Position numbers and translations under genes: made by a program. From Desulfosarcina sp046496365 (lineage in GTDB: Bacteria > Desulfobacterota > Desulfobacteria > Desulfobacterales > Desulfosarcinaceae), in assembly GCF_046496365.1 (NCBI RefSeq), contig NZ_JAWOHB010000099.1, positions 1-64,000 on the forward strand: a stretch of DNA of 64,000 nucleotides, read 5' to 3'. The notes under the pieces were generated by a model. It worked only from the letters and a program-made list of their open reading frames with translations, ran no database searches and was not told where the DNA came from. Positions 60,236 through 64,000 of this stretch are shown here, in pieces (within the stretch, counting starts at the first letter, position 1; every line of letters begins with the position of its first letter).

Positions 60236-61933
60236 TCATGAGGCCATCAGGCTCCGGGCATGTTCCAGGGCGGTTTGGGTAATGGTTTCCCCCCCCAGCA
60301 TGCGGGCGAGTTCTTTGATTCGTTCTTCCTGATCCATTGGCCTGATTGTTGTGGTGGTTCGGCCGCCTTTAACCTGCTTTTCAATTTGGTAGTGATGGTC
60401 CCCGAAACGGGCGATTTGCGGCAGATGGGTGATGCAGATAAGCTGGTGTTTTTTGGAGAGCGCCGCCAGTTTTTTCCCAACCCCATCGGCCACCGCACCG
60501 CCGATACCTGCATCCACTTCGTCAAAAATCACCGTTCCCACGGCATCGGTTGCCGCCAGCATGGCCTTGAGCGCCAGTACCACCCGGGAAAGTTCACCGC
60601 CTGAGGCGATGGAGGCAAGCGGTTTTAAGGATTCTCCCACGTTGGGAGCAATCATGAATGCCGCCTGATCCAAACCCGTGTCCGACAAAAGGCTGCCATC
60701 CACACAGAGCCAAGGGGATACCTGCTTGTTGCAGGTTTGCGCGGAAAGACTGAGTTGGAACCGCGTGCCGGCCATCTTCAGACTTTCCAGTTCCTTTTCA
60801 ACGCAGGCGGCAAAGTCCGTGGCCACACGTTCCCGCTTTTCAGACAGATGCCGGGACAAGTCTGCCAGTTGATTGTAGTTGTCTTGCAACTGTGCTTCGG
60901 TGTGCTGAATGTCGTCGTCCAGGCTGCCAATGGCTGCAAGCTCCGCTTGAATGGCTGCACGCTTTTGGAAAAGCGCATCAAGGGACCCACCGTATTTTCG
61001 TTTCAACCGGTTGATCTGATCCAAGCGGGCATCAACCGATTCAAGCCGGCCTGCTTCGGTGTCCAGGGACCCCAGATAGGTGCGCAACATTTCGGCCACA
61101 TCTTCGAGGCCGAAAAGGTGATCTGAGAGCCGCTGTACGCCAGTGTTCAGCCCCTCGTCCAGAGCGGCTGCCTTTTCAAGGTTTTTTCGCATTTCACCCA
61201 GCTGCTCCAAAATGGCCCCGTCGGCCCCTTGAAGTGCGTCGATGGCGGAAAAAACGGACCGTTGCAGCGACTCGGCATGCTTGAGCCGCAAGCGTTCTTT
61301 CTCAAGGGACTTGTCCTCATCGGTAAGGATGTGTGCATCGTCAATTTCGGCTGCCTGGAAACAAAGCAGGTCCATCTCTCTGCGCTGGTTGTTTTTTTTC
61401 TCCTTCAAGGTCTGAAGCGCCTGGGACAGGGGCGCCACTTTGCCATAGAGGCATGCCACCCGGCTAACCATGGGCAAAAGACCGCCAAAACGGTCCAGAA
61501 TGGCCAGATGCGTCTCCTCCCGGAGCAAGCCCTGGTGGGCATGCTGCCCGGAGATGCTGGCCAGGTCTGCAGTGATGGATGCCAGCATCTGTATGGTTGC
61601 CATGCGGTCATTGATATAGATGCGATGGCGATCGTTGCCGGTAATGACCCTGCGCACCAGCAGGCCCTCTTTGGGATCGTAGCCGTTTTCGGTCATCAAT
61701 TTTGCGGCAGTGGATGTTTCGGGCACATCGAACCATGCAGACAGTTCGGCAACGTCATAACCATCCCGGATCATCTTGGCGCTTGCCCGTGAACCTAAAA
61801 GCAGGTTCACGGCATTGATAATAATGGATTTGCCGGCGCCGGTCTCACCGCTTAGAATGGTCAGCCCAGCTTCAAAACGGATATTCAGATCGTCGATAAT
61901 GGCAAAATTCTTTATTAGCAGCTCTTTGAGCAT
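60236..61933 (-). CDS. recN: DNA repair protein RecN
   Basis: This 565-residue SMC-like ATPase for double-strand break repair has an N-terminal Walker A (LSGETGAGKSIIINAV, about 29-44), a long coiled coil with a central Cys-free hinge, and a C-terminal signature (SGGELSRVVLALKAML) with Walker B (TVIFDEVDAGIGG). The length is normal. ATG 61933 has GGAGAGGG upstream; an in-frame ATG five codons earlier is unlikely. It lies 73 bp upstream of the zinc-ribbon gene. Confidence 0.95.
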   Translation of the reverse strand: MLKELLIKNFAIIDDLNIRFEAGLTILSGETGAGKSIIINAVNLLLGSRASAKMIRDGYDVAELSAWFDVPETSTAAKLMTENGYDPKEGLLVRRVITGNDRHRIYINDRMATIQMLASITADLASISGQHAHQGLLREETHLAILDRFGGLLPMVSRVACLYGKVAPLSQALQTLKEKKNNQRREMDLLCFQAAEIDDAHILTDEDKSLEKERLRLKHAESLQRSVFSAIDALQGADGAILEQLGEMRKNLEKAAALDEGLNTGVQRLSDHLFGLEDVAEMLRTYLGSLDTEAGRLESVDARLDQINRLKRKYGGSLDALFQKRAAIQAELAAIGSLDDDIQHTEAQLQDNYNQLADLSRHLSEKRERVATDFAACVEKELESLKMAGTRFQLSLSAQTCNKQVSPWLCVDGSLLSDTGLDQAAFMIAPNVGESLKPLASIASGGELSRVVLALKAMLAATDAVGTVIFDEVDAGIGGAVADGVGKKLAALSKKHQLICITHLPQIARFGDHHYQIEKQVKGGRTTTTIRPMDQEERIKELARMLGGETITQTALEHARSLMAS

Positions 61934-62115
61934 GGCCCTCTCCAACAACGGGTCTCAGGGTTTCGGCGGGTACGCCGGCCCAACTTTTTCATGCTGCGAC
62001 CCTTGCTTGGCGATTGTCCCGTTGATCCCCGCCATCATAAAAAAGGAGTCAGGGGGAATCAAGCATTATCGTAAAGGGTGCCCCGCGATCAACGCCGGGT
62101 GGTGTCGTCGGCAAT
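61934..62115. other. Intergenic gap without features
   Basis: No gene or clear hairpin was found in this gap between the FGGY kinase and recN. Confidence 0.4.
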
Positions 62116-63675
62116 TTATTCCGGATAGCCTGTGATTTGGCGGATTTTTTCATAAAGCGGCTTGAGCCGGCGATACATCCGCTTGTACACCTGGCGATAA
62201 AGCTGGTCGTAAAGCCGTTGATTGGCGGGGTCCGGTTCGAAGTGGGCTCCGGGGCGGGTCATGGCACCCATGGCAGTTTCAAAATCAGGATGGATACCCA
62301 GCCCGACGGCCGTACCAATGGCGGCCCCCAGACCCGATGTTTCGTACAGGTGGGGCCGGGTTGCCGGCAGGCCGAATACATCGGCCGTAAGCTGCATGGC
62401 CTGATCGCTCTGGCTGCCTCCACCGGAAACCCGCAGGCTTGAGATGGCTGTGTGGCTGCGCTGCTCGATGCGCTCCTTGCCCTCGCGCAAGGCATAGGCC
62501 AACCCTTCGATAATGGAGCGATACACATGGGCGCGGGTGTGTATATCCCCGAAGCCGATGATGGCGCCCTTGGCTTCGGGACCCGGCGTCCGGATGCCCG
62601 GTGTCCAGAAGGGCTGAAGCATGAGCCCCATGGAACCGGGAGGAATGTCCTTGATCAGGCGCTCGAATAGATCTTCGGCGGTCACACCGGTTTTTTTGGC
62701 GGCCTCCTGCTCCGGGAACCCGAACTCTTCCTTGAACCAATTGACCATCCAGAATCCGCGGTACACTTGCACCTCGACCGTATAGCTTCCGGGAACGGCA
62801 CTGGGATAGGCAGGCAGCAGCGGGATGGGCTCGATATAACGGTTGTGGGTGACGTTGATGGTAGCCGTGGTGCCGTAGCTCAGGCATCCCACCGACGGGT
62901 CGATACTGCCGGAGCCGATGACTTCGCAGGCCTTGTCGGCCGCAGCGGCAATCACCGGCAGGCCGGCGGGAATTTCAGTTTCTCGGGAGGCTTGGCTGCT
63001 CACCACCCCGAGAGGCTGACCCGGTGTTAACAGCTGTGGAAGCTGATCCGGATCCACTGGCACGCAGCGCCACTTCCAGTCCCAGGATCGTGCCCAGCGC
63101 AGTCGTTTGTAATCAAAGGGCAGATAACCCACCTGACTGCCTATGGAATCCTTGTATTCGCCGGTCAGACGGAAGTTCAGATATCCGGACAAGAACAGGT
63201 ATTTGTGGGTTTGCGCCCAGATTGCCGGCTGGTTGATGCGGATCCAGTTGGCCTCCGCCTCGGATTGGAAATAAGCCAGGGTGCCGGCAAGGCCGGTGAC
63301 CTTGAACAGCAGCCCCCACAGGCCTCCCAAGGGCGGCAGATCATAGCACTTGCGCTGGTCCAGCCACAGGATGGCAGGCCGCAAAGGACGGCCGTTCTTG
63401 TCCACGTTGACTACCGTTCCCCGCTGGGTGGTCAAGGCCACACCGGCGATGCGTGCTTTGTCGATTCCGGATGTCATGAAAATTTTTCGGCATGCCTGGC
63501 ATAAGGCGTTCCAGAATACGCGGGGATCCTGTTCGGCCCAACCGGGTTGGACCGAAAAATACGGGGTGAACAATATCTGTTCCCGGGCGACCATATTCCC
63601 GTTGGGATCAAAAACCAGAGCTTTTAGACTCTGGGTGCCATTGTCGATGGAAAGCAGCAGTTCTCGTTCAGCCAT
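62116..63675 (-). CDS. FGGY-family carbohydrate kinase (xylulokinase-like)
   Basis: This 519-residue kinase has the N-terminal phosphate-binding motif SIDNGTQSLKALVFD, the sugar-binding QPGWAEQDPRVFW and the C-terminal FGGY signature region (LRVSGGGSQSDQAMQLTADVFGLP). The closest members act on xylulose or related pentoses; specificity is not proven by sequence. ATG 63675 is chosen over a TTG three codons earlier, although no strong ribosome site precedes it. Confidence 0.9.
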   Translation of the reverse strand: MAERELLLSIDNGTQSLKALVFDPNGNMVAREQILFTPYFSVQPGWAEQDPRVFWNALCQACRKIFMTSGIDKARIAGVALTTQRGTVVNVDKNGRPLRPAILWLDQRKCYDLPPLGGLWGLLFKVTGLAGTLAYFQSEAEANWIRINQPAIWAQTHKYLFLSGYLNFRLTGEYKDSIGSQVGYLPFDYKRLRWARSWDWKWRCVPVDPDQLPQLLTPGQPLGVVSSQASRETEIPAGLPVIAAAADKACEVIGSGSIDPSVGCLSYGTTATINVTHNRYIEPIPLLPAYPSAVPGSYTVEVQVYRGFWMVNWFKEEFGFPEQEAAKKTGVTAEDLFERLIKDIPPGSMGLMLQPFWTPGIRTPGPEAKGAIIGFGDIHTRAHVYRSIIEGLAYALREGKERIEQRSHTAISSLRVSGGGSQSDQAMQLTADVFGLPATRPHLYETSGLGAAIGTAVGLGIHPDFETAMGAMTRPGAHFEPDPANQRLYDQLYRQVYKRMYRRLKPLYEKIRQITGYPE

Positions 63676-63733
63676 ATTTCGCAATTTCAGGCGTTGCCCC
63701 CGCGGGCCGACTTACGGAAAACACCGGCGCCGT

Positions 63734-64000
63734 TTACACCACCGCAGCAAAGATCTCAAATATGGTGGAAAAATCATTTCGAATCAAGCGATATAAGGGA
63801 TTGCCCGATTTTTCGGCAGTGAAACGCCCAAGCCGTCGGTCAAAATCCGCCCAGGCATCGACATGAGCGGCGAGTTTTCCGGCATTCTCAATGAATGCGC
63901 ACCGATAGTTTGGTTTTTTTTCGGGTTGAAGTTTAAAAGTGAAGTGCTATACTCAGCATAGCGCAACGGATATCTCAAGCTGAGAAACCAGCGCTGAAAT
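63734..64000 (-). pseudogene. 3' part of a minus-strand gene with an apparent -1 frameshift at A8 (runs off the window)
   Basis: Two overlapping frames join into a smooth protein. From the window edge one frame reads a coding-like stretch ending SLLNFNPKK; at an A8 run (complement of 63914-63921) the sense continues in the -1 frame with PNYRCAFIENAGKLAAHVD, through FDRRLGRFTAEKSG, to the stop at 63734. Neither frame alone makes a plausible protein over the full length. The gene could be a pseudogene, carry a sequencing error in the homopolymer, or use programmed slippage. I do not recognise the family. Confidence 0.45.

Noticed and set aside
1..64000. tRNA, rRNA, CRISPR array, insertion sequence or prophage
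   Set aside because: No T-loop or acceptor-stem pattern, repeat-spacer array, transposase, integrase or phage structural gene was recognised in reading both strands.

Overview
The window looks like a chromosomal segment of an anaerobic deltaproteobacterium (Desulfobacterota), most plausibly a Desulfosarcina/Desulfococcus-type sulfate reducer. This is inferred from a selenocysteine-containing SelD, a lactate-oxidation operon built from CCG-domain Fe-S proteins, a methylmalonyl-CoA epimerase, pilMNOPQ, and G+C-rich coding sequence. No rRNA, tRNA, CRISPR array, insertion sequence or prophage was seen.

Layout. 1-6.6 kb (minus): nitrogen control block glnK-amtB and glnD-amtB, each pair behind a sequence matching the sigma-54 consensus. 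6.6-8.2 kb (plus): PLP aminotransferase and methylmalonyl-CoA epimerase, closed by a hairpin. 8.5-20.2 kb (plus): a CoA-transferase with an extra C-terminal domain, then a nine-gene operon with a TRAP transporter (dctPQM), lutABC, a glcD/glcF-type FAD/Fe-S dehydrogenase and a FadR-type GntR regulator. Both transcription units have a TTGGT-N3-ACCA-type site upstream. 20.4-22.4 kb: a DUF1858 protein, selD read through an in-frame UGA with a SECIS-like hairpin, and a membrane protein. 22.5-24.8 kb (minus): MinD/FlhG-like ATPase, HisKA_2 kinase, and a receiver fused to a histidine-box domain without an ATPase. 25.0-31.6 kb (plus): MarR, membrane-fusion protein, RND pump and TolC.

31.7-40.4 kb (minus) is the most unusual part. 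It is a nine-gene, tightly packed operon: B12-type radical SAM protein, KAS III, small HTH-like protein, BtrH-like acyltransferase, acyl carrier protein, active KAS II, active-site-dead KS (chain-length-factor type), ABC ATPase and ABC permease. A divergent MFS transporter sits across a 405-bp region rich in repeats. It has the parts of a minimal type II polyketide or fatty-acid system plus ACP-to-acceptor acyl transfer and export, and I cannot match it to a characterised pathway.

42.2-46.9 kb (plus): TetR, acyl-CoA dehydrogenase, enoyl-CoA hydratase, an HMG-CoA-lyase-like enzyme lacking the family's catalytic Cys, and a cupin-XRE regulator. This is an acyl-CoA degradation locus. 47.0-48.0 kb (minus): zinc alcohol dehydrogenase. 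48.2-53.7 kb (minus): pilMNOPQ with a small XRE protein in front and a strong terminator behind. 54.2-57.0 kb (plus): histidine kinase and sigma-54 activator. 57.0-63.7 kb (minus): TPR protein, PfkB kinase, SH3b protein, Fur-FeoA fusion, FmdB zinc ribbon, RecN and an FGGY kinase. The right edge carries the 3' end of a minus-strand gene that appears frameshifted at an A8 run.
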